A stretch of DNA of 64,000 nucleotides from contig NZ_FRBQ01000003.1 of the NCBI RefSeq assembly GCF_900142655.1, forward strand, positions 124,001 through 188,000, given 5' to 3'. The DNA is from Phytopseudomonas punonensis (GTDB lineage Bacteria; Pseudomonadota; Gammaproteobacteria; Pseudomonadales; Pseudomonadaceae). How positions within the stretch are numbered: the first letter of the stretch is position 1; every line of letters begins with the position of its first letter. Positions 28,580 through 37,669 of the stretch are shown here, one piece after another. Both the position numbers and the translations under genes were made by a program. Below the pieces are notes generated by a model that searched no databases, was not told the DNA's origin, and saw nothing but the letters and a program-made list of their open reading frames with translations.

Positions 28580-29359
28580 ATGAGCAACATGAACCACGAA
28601 CGCGTTCTCAGTGTTCACCACTGGAATGACACGCTGTTCAGCTTCAAGTGCACCCGCGATCCGGGCCTGCGCTTCGAGAATGGCCAGTTCGTGATGATCG
28701 GCTTGCAGCAGGAAAATGGCCGTCCGCTCATGCGTGCCTATTCCATTGCCAGCCCGAACTGGGAAGAGCACCTGGAGTTCTTCAGCATCAAGGTGCCCGA
28801 TGGTCCGCTGACCTCGCAGCTGCAGCACCTGAAAGAAGGTGACGAAGTCATCATCAGCAAGAAGCCCACCGGCACGCTGGTGCTTGATGACCTCAACCCC
28901 GGCAAACACCTGTACCTGCTCAGCACTGGCACTGGCCTGGCGCCGTTCATGAGCGTGATTCAGGACCCGGAAACCTACGAGCGTTTCGAGAAGGTGATCC
29001 TGGTTCACGGTGTTCGCTACGTCAACGAAGTGGCTTACCGCGAGTTCATCACCGAGCACCTGCCGCAGAACGAGTTCTTCGGCGACGCGCTGAAAGAAAA
29101 ACTGATCTATTACCCGACCGTGACTCGCGAGCCGTTCGAGAATCAGGGCCGCCTGACCGACCTGATGCGCAGCGGCAAACTGTTCGCTGACATCGGCCTG
29201 CCGCCGATCAACCCGCAGGACGACCGCGCGATGATCTGCGGCAGCCCAAGCATGCTCGACGAAACCAGCGAAGTGCTCGACAGCTTCGGCCTGAAGATTT
29301 CGCCGCGTATGCGCGAGCCGGGTGACTATCTGATCGAGCGCGCCTTCGTCGAGAAGTGA
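28580..29359 (+). CDS. fpr: ferredoxin-NADP+ reductase
   Basis: A 259-residue FAD enzyme moving electrons between NADPH and ferredoxin/flavodoxin. The FAD motif is RAYSIASPNWEE (RxYS) and the NADP-binding segment LLSTGTGLAPFMSVIQDPE. It ends YLIERAFVEK, the bacterial subclass C-terminus near the flavin. CAGGAG precedes the ATG at 28580. Divergent finR is the expected activator; the reductase can also serve Bfd/BfrB, encoded just downstream. Confidence 0.95.
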   Translation: MSNMNHERVLSVHHWNDTLFSFKCTRDPGLRFENGQFVMIGLQQENGRPLMRAYSIASPNWEEHLEFFSIKVPDGPLTSQLQHLKEGDEVIISKKPTGTLVLDDLNPGKHLYLLSTGTGLAPFMSVIQDPETYERFEKVILVHGVRYVNEVAYREFITEHLPQNEFFGDALKEKLIYYPTVTREPFENQGRLTDLMRSGKLFADIGLPPINPQDDRAMICGSPSMLDETSEVLDSFGLKISPRMREPGDYLIERAFVEK

Positions 29360-29378
29360 TCGGGTGAGCAGCTGCGCG

Positions 29379-29495
29379 TCGGCCCTGCTGCGTTGAAAGA
29401 AAGCTCAAAATGCTCATGTACAAGAGTACATTCCGCTTTTTCGCTTACTTTCGCCTTGCATGGCTCTAGCTCGCAAGCTCCTTGAATCCGCGCTC
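29379..29495. repeat. probable dispersed extragenic repeat
   Basis: Non-coding stretch with GCTCAAAATGCTCATGTACA, then TTCCGCTTTTTCGCTTACTT and TCGCCTTGCATGGCTC. It resembles a dispersed element I recall in several Pseudomonas intergenic regions, but no second copy is in this window to confirm it. Confidence 0.4.
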
Positions 29496-29500
29496 AAAAA

Positions 29501-29533
29501 TCCGGAGCGCCTTTAGGCGATCCGGTTTTTTTT
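29501..29533 (+). terminator. rho-independent terminator after fpr
   Basis: TCCGGAGCGCC-TTTA-GGCGATCCGG hairpin followed by TTTTTTTT. Confidence 0.75.
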
Positions 29534-29559
29534 AATGCCCTGAGCACAAGTACAAGCAT

Positions 29560-29589
29560 AAAAAAACGGGAGCCTTGGCTCCCGTTTTT
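29560..29589. terminator. terminator of the bacterioferritin gene
   Basis: ACGGGAGCC-TT-GGCTCCCGT hairpin with A-run and T-run on opposite sides, 15 bp beyond the bacterioferritin stop; usable in both directions. Confidence 0.82.
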
Positions 29590-29604
29590 CGTTGCAGCCG
29601 ACGA

Positions 29605-30075
29605 TTATTCGTCCATCTGCGACTGCAGGTAGTTCTGCAGACCAACTGCCTTGATCAGGCTCAGTTGGGTTTCCAGCCAGTCGATGTGTTCTTCCTCGGA
29701 TTCGAGGATGTCTTCGAGCAGTTCGCGGCTGGCGTAGTCTCCGACGCTTTCGCAGTAGGCGATGGCTGCTTTCAGATCGATGTGCGCCTTGTGCTCGATC
29801 TTCAGGTCGCACTCGAGCATTTCCTGGGTGTTCTCGCCGATCAGGATCTTGCCCAGATCCTGCAGGTTCGGCAGGCCTTCGAGGAACAGGATGCGCTTGA
29901 TGAGCTTGTCCGCGTGTTTCATCTCGTCGATGGACTCGTGGTACTCATGCTTGCCCAGCTTGGTCAGGCCCCAGTCTTCATACATGCGGGCGTGCAGAAA
30001 GTACTGGTTGATCGCGACCAGCTCGTTGCCGAGGATCTTGTTCAAGTGCTGAATTACTGTCTTATCGCCTTTCAT
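29605..30075 (-). CDS. bfrB: bacterioferritin (BfrB type)
   Basis: A 156-residue subunit of the 24-mer iron store. Ferroxidase ligands E18, E51 and H54 are in [14 protein letters not shown] and [13 protein letters not shown]52 is the haem ligand, which marks a haem-binding Bfr. The C-terminal [13 protein letters not shown] supplies the remaining iron ligands. Bfd, its release partner, is encoded just upstream and fpr just downstream, so storage and mobilisation genes are clustered. Confidence 0.94.
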   Translation of the reverse strand: MKGDKTVIQHLNKILGNELVAINQYFLHARMYEDWGLTKLGKHEYHESIDEMKHADKLIKRILFLEGLPNLQDLGKILIGENTQEMLECDLKIEHKAHIDLKAAIAYCESVGDYASRELLEDILESEEEHIDWLETQLSLIKAVGLQNYLQSQMDE

Positions 30076-30278
30076 GATGATGCCCGTCCTGCCTGGAATT
30101 AAGTAACCGATGGCGAATTCTGGGCTTGCAAGATACAGCTGTCAAACGTAAGTTATTGAAATATAAGTGAAAATAAATATAAATGAGAGTGTTTAAGTTG
30201 TGCGTCTTGGCGCTAACTCATTGAATTTTGGGCATAAAAAAACCGGATGCTAGATCCGGTTCTCTGAAATCGGTTAAT
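30076..30278. other. intergenic region upstream of bfrB
   Basis: AT-rich 200 bp that must include the bfrB promoter. The end contains the bfd terminator. No other feature seen. Confidence 0.5.
30235..30261 (-). terminator. terminator of bfd
   Basis: ACCGGAT-CTAG-ATCCGGT-type hairpin (minus strand) followed by TTTTTTT, 18 bp after the bfd stop. Confidence 0.8.
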
Positions 30279-30497
30279 TCAGGCAGCGATAAAATTTGCT
30301 GGGTACGCCATCGCAACCTGACTTTGCTGCACTTCACCCAGTGTTTCGCGCACCACCTGCTTGGCGAGGCAGGCACATTTGCCGCACTGACTGGCAACGC
30401 CCAACGTTTCACGGACTTCACGGTAGCTGCAGCAACCTTCGTAGATTGCTTCGCGGATCTGACCGTCGGTGACACCTTCGCAGAGGCAGACGTACAT
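30279..30497 (-). CDS. bfd: bacterioferritin-associated ferredoxin
   Basis: A 72-residue [2Fe-2S] protein that reduces BfrB haem to release stored iron. The Cys ligands C4, C6, C38 and C41 are in YVCLCEGVT and SQCGKCAC. It lies between bfrB and argC on the minus strand. A Fur-like sequence in its promoter fits the known iron-starvation induction of bfd. Confidence 0.95.
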   Translation of the reverse strand: MYVCLCEGVTDGQIREAIYEGCCSYREVRETLGVASQCGKCACLAKQVVRETLGEVQQSQVAMAYPANFIAA

Positions 30498-30533
30498 AGG
30501 CTTGGCCCGTCGTTTGGCTGAGACTGATAGCGA

Positions 30534-30560
30534 AGGATACTAATGTTAATGAGAATGCGT
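30534..30560. promoter_or_regulatory. possible Fur box of bfd
   Basis: GATACTAATGTTAATGAGAATG consists of imperfect hexamers of the NATNAT type and lies about 40-60 bp before the bfd start. The match is weaker than the site before the ECF sigma gene. Confidence 0.45.
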
Positions 30561-30669
30561 GTCAAAGATAAACCGGCTCTTGATTGGCACAATTTCTCAA
30601 CTTTCGATGAGCGGCGTTTCGGGTGCATCCATCGGTTCGTCTAGCGTTTATGTGTGCCAAACGATGGCC

Positions 30670-30703
30670 CATAAAAAACCGGCTTATGAGCCGGTTTTTT
30701 ATG
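30670..30703. terminator. bidirectional terminator after argC
   Basis: ATAAAAAACCGGCT-TATG-AGCCGGTTTTTTAT, a perfect hairpin with A and T tails, just past the argC stop. Confidence 0.87.
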
Positions 30704-30716
30704 GGTGGGGCAGTGC

Positions 30717-31649
30717 TCACACAATTTGCGTGCAGAGCCCTTCTTCCAGGCCGAGCATGATGTTCAGGTTCTGCACTGCAGCGCCTGATGCGCCCTTGCC
30801 GAGGTTATCGAGCTTGGCCACCAGCAGCGCCTGGTTGCCGCTGCCTGCGCCGAATACCTGCAGCTCGGCGCGGTTGCTGCCGTTCAACCCGTGCGGGGTA
30901 ATGAACGGCGCCGAGTCGGCGGGGATTTCGTTGTACGGTAGCACCTGGACGAACTGCTCACCCTGGTAATAGGCGCTCAGGGCTTTGTGCAGCTCGGCGC
31001 CGTTGCTGCCTTGCAGCGGGATCATCACCAGCATGCCTTGGTCGTAGCTACCAACCGCCGGCTGGAAGATCGGGCGAGCGTTCAAGCCGGTCCAATGCTG
31101 GATTTCCGGGATGTGCTTGTGATCGAAGCCCAGACCGTAGGCGGCGTAGACCGGCGCGCCTTCGCCCTCGTAGCGTTCGACCATCTTGGTGCCGCCACCG
31201 GTGTAGCCGGACACGGCATTGATGCACAGCTCGCGATCCGCGGCCAACAGGCCGGCATCGATCAGCGGACGCAGCAGCAGGATGGCGCCTGTGGCGTAGC
31301 AGCCCGGGTTACTCACCGCAGCGGCCTTGGCGATGGCCTCGCGTTGGCCCTTGGCCAGTTCAGCCATGCCGAATACCCAGTCGCTGGCGGTACGGTGCGC
31401 GGAGCTGGCGTCCAGCACGCGGGAGCCAACTTCACGGGCCTGGGCAGCGGTTTCCTTGGCGGCGTCGTCGGGCAGGCACAACACGGTCACGTCGACCGAG
31501 CGCATCAGTTCGAGCTTGGCCTCAACATCGCGACGTTTGTCGTGGTCGATGGTGACCACTTCGATCTGCGGGTGGTCTGCCAGGCGCTGACGAATCTGCA
31601 GGCCGGTGGTGCCAGCCTGCCCATCGATGAAGATCTGATATTTTTTCAT
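30717..31649 (-). CDS. argC: N-acetyl-gamma-glutamyl-phosphate reductase (short type)
   Basis: A 310-residue NADPH enzyme of arginine synthesis. The nucleotide-binding start is YQIFIDGQAGTTGLQIRQRL, the catalytic Cys is in VSNPGCYATGAI and the substrate region in NAVSGYTGGGTKM. The length fits the shorter ArgC2 class. It starts at the end of rnt and is probably the last gene of a pyrC-rnt-argC transcript. A GTG 9 bp upstream is an alternative start. Confidence 0.93.
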   Translation of the reverse strand: MKKYQIFIDGQAGTTGLQIRQRLADHPQIEVVTIDHDKRRDVEAKLELMRSVDVTVLCLPDDAAKETAAQAREVGSRVLDASSAHRTASDWVFGMAELAKGQREAIAKAAAVSNPGCYATGAILLLRPLIDAGLLAADRELCINAVSGYTGGGTKMVERYEGEGAPVYAAYGLGFDHKHIPEIQHWTGLNARPIFQPAVGSYDQGMLVMIPLQGSNGAELHKALSAYYQGEQFVQVLPYNEIPADSAPFITPHGLNGSNRAELQVFGAGSGNQALLVAKLDNLGKGASGAAVQNLNIMLGLEEGLCTQIV

Positions 31650-31654
31650 GGCAT

Positions 31655-32329
31655 TCACTCGTCGAAGTCTTCCCAGCCGCCCATTTCCTTCCAGCGATTG
31701 ACGATGCCGCAGAACAGCTCGGCAGTCTTCTCGGTGTCGTAGCGGGCGGAGTGGGCTTCACGGCCGTCGAACTCGATGCCGGCGGCCTGGCACGCCTTGG
31801 CCAACACGGTCTGCCCATAGGCGAGGCCGGCGAGGCTGGCGGTGTCGAAGCTGGAGAAGGGGTGGAAAGGATTGCGCTTGAGGTCACAGCGGGCGACCGC
31901 GGCGTTGAGAAAGCCCAGGTCGAAGCTGCTGTTGTGGCCGACCAGAATGGCGCGCTTGCAGCCGTTGGCCTTCAGGGATTTGCGCAGGCCACGGAATATT
32001 TCGGTCAGCGCATGCTCCTCGCTTACCGCCATGCGCAGCGGATGGTCGAGCTTGATGCCGGTAAAATCCAGCGCCGCCTGTTCGATATTGGCGCCCTCGA
32101 ACGGCTCGACCCGGAAGAAATGCGTGTGATCGGGATACAGGAAGCCGCCTTCGTCCATGCCGATGGTGGTCGCGGCGATTTCCAGCAGGGCGTCAGTGGC
32201 GCTGTTGAAACCGCCGGTCTCGACATCCACAACCACCGGCAGGTAGCCGCGAAAACGTGCTGCCATGGGATGGCGCGGGCCGCCGCTGCTCTGTTGTTCC
32301 TGATCGTCTTCGTACAGTTCTTCGCTCAT
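31655..32329 (-). CDS. rnt: ribonuclease T
   Basis: A 224-residue DEDD 3'-5' exonuclease that trims tRNA and other RNA ends. Exo I is [11 protein letters not shown], Exo [15 protein letters not shown] and Exo [17 protein letters not shown]. It overlaps pyrC by 4 bp and argC follows directly, indicating an operon. Confidence 0.95.
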   Translation of the reverse strand: MSEELYEDDQEQQSSGGPRHPMAARFRGYLPVVVDVETGGFNSATDALLEIAATTIGMDEGGFLYPDHTHFFRVEPFEGANIEQAALDFTGIKLDHPLRMAVSEEHALTEIFRGLRKSLKANGCKRAILVGHNSSFDLGFLNAAVARCDLKRNPFHPFSSFDTASLAGLAYGQTVLAKACQAAGIEFDGREAHSARYDTEKTAELFCGIVNRWKEMGGWEDFDE

Positions 32330-33372
32330 TGACCCGCCTCCAGCAAGCGCCAGCGCAGGCTTTCACCTGCGCGCAGGGGAATTACCGTCTGCTCGCCAAA
32401 CGGTAGACTCGCCGGAGCGACCCAGGCTTCGCGCACCAGGGTAATGGTGTCGGTATTGCGTGGCAGGCCATAGAAGTCAGCGCCGAATTTGCTGGCAAAG
32501 CCTTCCAGCTTGTCCAGCGCGCCACGGTCTTCGAAGGCTTCGGCGTACAGCTCGATGGCGGCGTAAGCGGTATAGCAACCGGCGCAGCCGCAGGCATTTT
32601 CCTTGGCGTGCTTGGCGTGTGGCGCCGAGTCGGTACCGAGGAAGAATTTCGGGTTGCCGCTGGTGGCGGCATCGAGAAGTGCTTGCTGATGGGTATTGCG
32701 CTTGAGAATCGGCAGGCAATAGAAGTGCGGGCGAATGCCGCCAACCAACATGTGGTTGCGGTTATACAGCAGATGCTGGGCGGTGATGGTCGCCCCGACG
32801 TTGGCCGGTGCTTCCTTGACGAACTGCGCGGCATCGGCGGTGGTGATGTGTTCGAACACCACTTTCAAAGTCGGGAAACGCTCGACAACACGACGCATGT
32901 GCTCGTCGATGAAGGCCTTTTCGCGATCGAATACGTCGATTTCCGAACGGGTCACTTCACCGTGCACCAGCAGCGGCAGGCCCGTTTCAGCGAGGGCTTC
33001 CAGCGCGCCGGTGATGTTGTCCAGGCTGGTGACGCCCGAATCGGAGTTGGTGGTCGCACCTGCCGGGTACATCTTCGCTGCATAGACGACGCCACTGGCC
33101 TTGGCCGCACGGATATCTTCAGCGGTGGTGCGATCGGTGAGGTACAGCACCATCAGCGGTTCGAACCTGCTGCCGGCTGGCCGCGCGTCGAGGATGCGCT
33201 GGCGATAGCCTTGCGCCTCGGCGGCATTGCGCACCGGGGGGACCAGGTTGGGCATGATGATCGCGCGGGCGAAGGTGCGGGCAACATCGGCGACGGTGTG
33301 CGGCAATACTGCACCGTCGCGCAAGTGGATGTGCCAGTCGTCAGGACGCAGCAGGGTGATGCGGTCGGTCAT
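32326..33372 (-). CDS. pyrC: dihydroorotase
   Basis: A 348-residue zinc enzyme of pyrimidine synthesis closing carbamoyl-aspartate to dihydroorotate. H14 and H16 of DWHIHLRDG bind metal; the carbamylated Lys region is [14 protein letters not shown] and [14 protein letters not shown] holds the catalytic Asp. The short E. coli-like form is represented. Start of a pyrC-rnt-argC gene row. Confidence 0.96.
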   Translation of the reverse strand: MTDRITLLRPDDWHIHLRDGAVLPHTVADVARTFARAIIMPNLVPPVRNAAEAQGYRQRILDARPAGSRFEPLMVLYLTDRTTAEDIRAAKASGVVYAAKMYPAGATTNSDSGVTSLDNITGALEALAETGLPLLVHGEVTRSEIDVFDREKAFIDEHMRRVVERFPTLKVVFEHITTADAAQFVKEAPANVGATITAQHLLYNRNHMLVGGIRPHFYCLPILKRNTHQQALLDAATSGNPKFFLGTDSAPHAKHAKENACGCAGCYTAYAAIELYAEAFEDRGALDKLEGFASKFGADFYGLPRNTDTITLVREAWVAPASLPFGEQTVIPLRAGESLRWRLLEAGQ

Positions 33373-33519
33373 TGAGGCTTCCAGGCGGGGCGAAACATGC
33401 CCGGAATGCTACCGGAAAAGGCTGACGGGGGCACGTCGCAGATAGGCCGACGGTTCGCTCAAGTTTTCCCGGCGGCCACCGATACCAGAAGGGTACGTTG
33501 TATTTACCCGGAGCTTGCT

Positions 33520-34452
33520 GTGCGACAGCCTCTTTTCCTTCTCATCGGATTGATCGTCAGCGCGGGCGTGAGCCTGTCTGCGGCCGCGATCAGCTTCCAG
33601 ACTCGCCTGGAGAAGGTCGAATGGCAGGTGGCCGGCGATAAGTTCGAGTGTCGCCTGAGTCAGCCCGTGACCGACTTTGGTTCCGGCGAGTTCGTGCGCC
33701 GCGCGGGTGAGCAGGCCACTTTCCGCTTGCAGGCGCGCGAGCGCTGGTTGGGCAATGGCTCGGCCATTTTGTTGGCTGCTGCGGCGCCCTGGCAGCCGGG
33801 GCGCGGCGACATCAACCTTGGCGTCGTCAATGTCGCCAACGGTGAAGTGCCGTTCAACAGTAGCCAGGAACAGGCCGGGCGCTTGCTTACCGGTTTGCTC
33901 GAAGGGCGCAGCCCGCTGGTGCGCCACCGTACTTCGGTGGGTGGCGAGAGCCTGGAAGTGCGGTTGCTGCCCGTGCGCTTTCGCAAGGCGTACGATGATT
34001 ACCTCAATTGCACCGCCAAGTTGCTGCCGGTCAATTTTGATCAGGTGCGCCAATCCAATATCGGCTTTCCCGGCGGCGGCACCGAGCTCGATGCGATGGC
34101 CAAGGCCAAGCTGGAGATCATTCTCGATTTCATGAGGGCCGATCCCACGGTCAACCGCATCGAACTCGATGGGCACTCTGACAACAGCGGTAATCGCCTG
34201 ACCAATCGCGACCTGTCGCGCCGCCGTGCGCTCGCGGTGATGGACTATCTCAAGGCCAACGGCGTGCCCGATGAGCGCATCATCATGCGCTTCCACGGCG
34301 AGCGTTATCCGCTTGCACCCAACAACACGGCAGCCAATCGCGACAAGAATCGCCGGGTATCCGTGCGCTTGGACAAAGTGCCCGAAGCTTCAGCGCAGCC
34401 TGCCGAACAAGCGCCGCCGCCAGTGCCTTCCACGCCGGCCGCCACGTCCTGA
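33520..34452 (+). CDS. motY: MotY-like flagellar stator protein (OmpA domain)
   Basis: A 310-residue periplasmic protein. The start is a GTG preceded by GGAG, giving a signal peptide RQPLFLLIGLIVSAGVSLSAA. An N-terminal MotY domain (ISFQTRLEKVEWQVAGDKFE) is followed by an OmpA-like peptidoglycan-binding domain (about 175-285; NRIELDGHSDNSGNRLTNRD, RVSVRL). The C-terminal tail is Pro/Ala rich. The place next to pyrC matches P. aeruginosa motY, which is needed for stator function; no other flagellar genes lie here. Confidence 0.87.
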   Translation: MRQPLFLLIGLIVSAGVSLSAAAISFQTRLEKVEWQVAGDKFECRLSQPVTDFGSGEFVRRAGEQATFRLQARERWLGNGSAILLAAAAPWQPGRGDINLGVVNVANGEVPFNSSQEQAGRLLTGLLEGRSPLVRHRTSVGGESLEVRLLPVRFRKAYDDYLNCTAKLLPVNFDQVRQSNIGFPGGGTELDAMAKAKLEIILDFMRADPTVNRIELDGHSDNSGNRLTNRDLSRRRALAVMDYLKANGVPDERIIMRFHGERYPLAPNNTAANRDKNRRVSVRLDKVPEASAQPAEQAPPPVPSTPAATS

Positions 34453-34551
34453 TCCTGTCGCCTTGACGCCACGGCCTGTCGCACCCCTGTAAATTGCCGC
34501 CCATGGGCAGTAGAATCACGGGCTTTTCGAACAACCCGTGGAGTGGATGGC

Positions 34552-35769
34552 ATGGCGGACGTCAAAAAGGTAGTTCTGGCCTATTCCGGTGGCCTGGACA
34601 CCTCGGTGATCCTCAAATGGCTGCAAGATACCTATAACTGTGAAGTGGTGACCTTCACCGCCGATCTCGGTCAGGGCGAAGAGGTCGAGCCGGCCCGCGC
34701 CAAGGCCAAGGCCATGGGCGTCAAGGAAATCTACATCGATGACCTGCGCGAAGAGTTCGTTCGCGATTTCGTGTACCCGATGTTCCGCGCCAACACCGTT
34801 TACGAAGGCGAGTACCTGCTGGGTACTTCCATCGCTCGTCCGCTGATCGCCAAGCGCCTGATCGAAATCGCCAACGAGACTGGCGCTGACGCCATCTCCC
34901 ACGGCGCTACCGGCAAGGGCAACGACCAAGTTCGTTTCGAGCTGGGCGCCTATGCACTCAAGCCAGGCGTGAAAGTCATCGCTCCATGGCGCGAGTGGGA
35001 CTTGCTGTCGCGCGAGAAGCTGATGGATTACGCCGAGAAGCACGCGATCCCGATTGAGCGTCACGGCAAGAAGAAGTCGCCATACTCCATGGATGCCAAC
35101 CTGCTGCACATCTCCTATGAAGGCGGCGTGCTGGAAGACACCTGGACCGAGCACGAAGAAGACATGTGGCGTTGGACCAAGTCGCCGGAAGCGGCGCCGG
35201 ATACCCCGACCTACATCGAGCTGACCTACAAGGCTGGTGACATCGTTGCCATCGACGGCAAGGAAATGAGCCCGGCTACCGTGCTGGCCGAACTGAACCG
35301 CATTGGTGGCGAGAACGGCATCGGTCGTCTGGACATCGTCGAGAACCGTTACGTGGGCATGAAGTCCCGCGGTTGCTACGAAACACCGGGCGGCACCATC
35401 ATGCTCAAGGCGCACCGCGCCATCGAGTCGATCACCCTTGACCGCGAAGTCGCTCACCTGAAAGACGAGCTGATGCCCAAGTACGCCAGCCTGATCTACA
35501 ACGGTTTCTGGTGGAGCCCTGAGCGTCTGATGCTGCAACAGATGATCGACGCCTCCCAGGCCAGCGTGAATGGCGTGGTTCGCCTGAAGCTGTACAAAGG
35601 CAATGTCATCGTCACCGGCCGCAAGTCCGATGACTCACTGTTCGATGCCAACATCGCCACCTTCGAAGAAGACGGCGGCGCCTACAACCAGGCCGACGCG
35701 GCGGGCTTCATCAAACTCAATGCCCTGCGCTTGCGCATCGCTGCTGGCAAGGATCGCAAGCTGCTGTAA
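34552..35769 (+). CDS. argG: argininosuccinate synthase
   Basis: A 405-residue enzyme joining citrulline and aspartate with ATP in arginine synthesis. The P-loop-like [18 protein letters not shown], then [15 protein letters not shown] and the [17 protein letters not shown] segment are intact. GTGGAG precedes the ATG at 34552. Confidence 0.97.
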   Translation: MADVKKVVLAYSGGLDTSVILKWLQDTYNCEVVTFTADLGQGEEVEPARAKAKAMGVKEIYIDDLREEFVRDFVYPMFRANTVYEGEYLLGTSIARPLIAKRLIEIANETGADAISHGATGKGNDQVRFELGAYALKPGVKVIAPWREWDLLSREKLMDYAEKHAIPIERHGKKKSPYSMDANLLHISYEGGVLEDTWTEHEEDMWRWTKSPEAAPDTPTYIELTYKAGDIVAIDGKEMSPATVLAELNRIGGENGIGRLDIVENRYVGMKSRGCYETPGGTIMLKAHRAIESITLDREVAHLKDELMPKYASLIYNGFWWSPERLMLQQMIDASQASVNGVVRLKLYKGNVIVTGRKSDDSLFDANIATFEEDGGAYNQADAAGFIKLNALRLRIAAGKDRKLL

Positions 35770-35789
35770 CGGCTAGCGGTTCCAATCCA

Positions 35790-35825
35790 CGCCGCAGCCC
35801 TGCATTCGCCAGGGCTGCGGCGTGT
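35790..35825 (+). terminator. terminator of argG
   Basis: Perfect 13-bp stem CGCCGCAGCCCTG / CAGGGCTGCGGCG (35790-35822) with a 7-nt loop, 21 bp after the argG stop; T content after it is modest. Confidence 0.7.
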
Positions 35826-35990
35826 GATTTCTCTGCAAACATCACCCACGACCTATCAACCGACTGCCTTTGGCAATCTCGCTTCAGGGCGGTTTTTGTG
35901 TGGGCGTGATGATTGTCGAGGCTGCCGCCGATCTGCCAGGCAGAGCGGCGGAGCTGGCCGGGCGAATGCCCAGCCAGGATTCGCGAAAGC

Positions 35991-36332
35991 TTAGGCCTTG
36001 CGGGTCAGCGGTTGCTGTTCGAACGTGACGCCAGCCAGGCCGGTTTTTATCAGCGCGCGGATATTGCCGTGGTCACTGCCTTCGGGAGTGGCCAGTACGC
36101 TGCGGTAGTGTTCGCCGAAGCACTGCAAGGCTTCCTCATCGCTCAGGCTTTCGAGCAGGGCAAGGCCGAGGGTCTTGCACGATCCTTCGTTTTGGCCAGC
36201 TGCGTTTTCCACGTCGCCGTTGCGAAAGGTACAGGGCTGATAGTCGTAGTGCTCGGCGATGTACGCCAGGGTTTCGGCGAAGGCGAAGTGTTCACCGCTC
36301 AGGCGGGCGCGGAAGTCGTTCAGGTGGCTCAT
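35991..36332 (-). CDS. HopJ-family protein
   Basis: A 113-residue protein matching the HopJ type III effector family (DFRARLSGEHFAFAETLAYI, TFRNGDVENAAGQNEGSCKT). The family is widespread in non-pathogenic Pseudomonas and is encoded here beside a DUF1244 gene, so a housekeeping role is more likely than effector activity. Its ATG overlaps the DUF1244 stop. Confidence 0.82.
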   Translation of the reverse strand: MSHLNDFRARLSGEHFAFAETLAYIAEHYDYQPCTFRNGDVENAAGQNEGSCKTLGLALLESLSDEEALQCFGEHYRSVLATPEGSDHGNIRALIKTGLAGVTFEQQPLTRKA

Positions 36333-36631
36333 GCGGATCCTTTCGGGTTCTTGGCGTTGAAGGCAGCCTTCTGTTCGGCGCTGGCTTCGGTCTGGTACTT
36401 GGCCTTCCACTCGGCGTAAGGCATGCCGTAGACGTCTTCACGGGCTTGATCCGGGGTGATGGCGATATCCAGGTCGTCGGCAGCGGCCTTGTACCACTTG
36501 GACAGGCAGTTGCGGCAGAAGCCGGCCAGGTTCATCAGGTCGATGTTCTGCACATCCGGGCGTTCGCGCAGATGCTGCACCAAGCGGCGGTAGGCGGCAG
36601 CTTCCAGTTCGAGACGTTGTTGATCGTTCAT
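36329..36631 (-). CDS. DUF1244 family protein
   Basis: A 100-residue helical protein with the family motif VQNIDLMNLAGFCRNCLSKW and YGMPYAEWKAKYQTEA. The C-x2-C could bind metal. GGAGAG precedes the ATG. Overlaps the HopJ-like gene by 4 bp. Function unknown. Confidence 0.85.
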   Translation of the reverse strand: MNDQQRLELEAAAYRRLVQHLRERPDVQNIDLMNLAGFCRNCLSKWYKAAADDLDIAITPDQAREDVYGMPYAEWKAKYQTEASAEQKAAFNAKNPKGSA

Positions 36632-36713
36632 GGCGTTTCTCTCCGGGAGGGATGGCGCGATGATAGAAGCCGGCAGGCAGCTCGGCAACGGGCTGCCTGT
36701 CTAAGAGTGCGGA

Positions 36714-37085
36714 TCAGCGGTGGCCTGCGAGGGTGATCGACACTGATTCGGCGAAGCGCAGGGCGTGGGGTTTATCGACTTCTACTTCGGCGTAGCGCAC
36801 GGCCTCGTTGACCATCACTAAGTCAAGGATTTCCTGGGTCAGGCGCTCGAGGAGGGCAAAGCGATTGCCCTCCACGTGGCCGATGATGGCCTTGGTGATG
36901 GTGCGGTAGTTGAGCGCGTGGTCGATGTCGTTGTCACGCACCGCGTCGACGGCCGGGTAGAGGATGGTCAGGTTGATCAACACGTCCTGCTTGTTGTTGA
37001 TTTCCTCTTCTTTGATACCGATGAAGGTGCGCAGGCGCAGATCCTTGACGCGGATGCGCGCCATGCCGGGTTCCAGTCTGGGCAT
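36714..37085 (-). CDS. folX: dihydroneopterin triphosphate 2'-epimerase
   Basis: A 123-residue tunnelling-fold enzyme that epimerises dihydroneopterin triphosphate to the monapterin form. The start [20 protein letters not shown] and [17 protein letters not shown] fit the FolX/FolB fold. Being third in folM-folE-folX, it points to tetrahydromonapterin, the pterin cofactor of phenylalanine hydroxylase in pseudomonads. Confidence 0.92.
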   Translation of the reverse strand: MPRLEPGMARIRVKDLRLRTFIGIKEEEINNKQDVLINLTILYPAVDAVRDNDIDHALNYRTITKAIIGHVEGNRFALLERLTQEILDLVMVNEAVRYAEVEVDKPHALRFAESVSITLAGHR

Positions 37086-37087
37086 GC

Positions 37088-37648
37088 TTACTTGCTCCGT
37101 CCGATCAGTTGCAGGAATTCATGGCGAGTATTGTAGGACTCGCGGAAGGCGCCGAGCATCACCGAGGTACTCATCACCGAATTCTGCTTCTCAACGCCGC
37201 GCATCATCATGCACATGTGCTGGGCCTCGATCACCACGGCCACGCCGGCGGCCTTGGTCACTTGCTCGATGGCGTTGGCGATCTGCCGGGTGAGGTTTTC
37301 CTGAATCTGCAGGCGACGTGCGTACATGTCGACAATGCGGGCGATCTTCGACAGCCCCAGCACCTTGCCGGTGGGGATGTAGGCGACGTGCGCCTTGCCA
37401 ATGAACGGCAGTAGGTGGTGTTCGCAGAGCGAGTAAAGCTCGACGTCCTTGACGATCACCATCTCGTCGTTGTCGGAGCTGAACAGCGCGCCGTTGACGA
37501 CTTCTTCCAGGCTCTTCTCGTAGCCATTGCACAGGTACTGCATGGCTTTGGCAGCGCGCTTCGGGGTATCCAGCAGGCCTTCGCGCTCGGGGTCTTCACC
37601 GAGGCCGAGGAGGATTTCACGGTAATGGTTGGGCAGTAATGGGTTCAT
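37088..37648 (-). CDS. folE: GTP cyclohydrolase I
   Basis: A 186-residue enzyme making dihydroneopterin triphosphate from GTP, first step of pterin/folate synthesis. Zinc ligands are visible in [11 protein letters not shown] and [14 protein letters not shown] lies 9 bp before the ATG at 37648, which is preferred to an ATG 6 bp upstream. It directly precedes folX and follows folM. Confidence 0.94.
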   Translation of the reverse strand: MNPLLPNHYREILLGLGEDPEREGLLDTPKRAAKAMQYLCNGYEKSLEEVVNGALFSSDNDEMVIVKDVELYSLCEHHLLPFIGKAHVAYIPTGKVLGLSKIARIVDMYARRLQIQENLTRQIANAIEQVTKAAGVAVVIEAQHMCMMMRGVEKQNSVMSTSVMLGAFRESYNTRHEFLQLIGRSK

Positions 37649-37669
37649 CGTCATTATCCTCGCGGCGCT

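Noticed and set aside
29398..29440. TGTACA in the fpr downstream gap as a further LitR-type operator
   Set aside because: It is a single copy within a likely dispersed element and downstream of genes, not at a promoter.
35991..36332. Type III secreted virulence effector
   Set aside because: No secretion or chaperone genes nearby and the family is common in non-pathogens; kept only as a HopJ-family protein.
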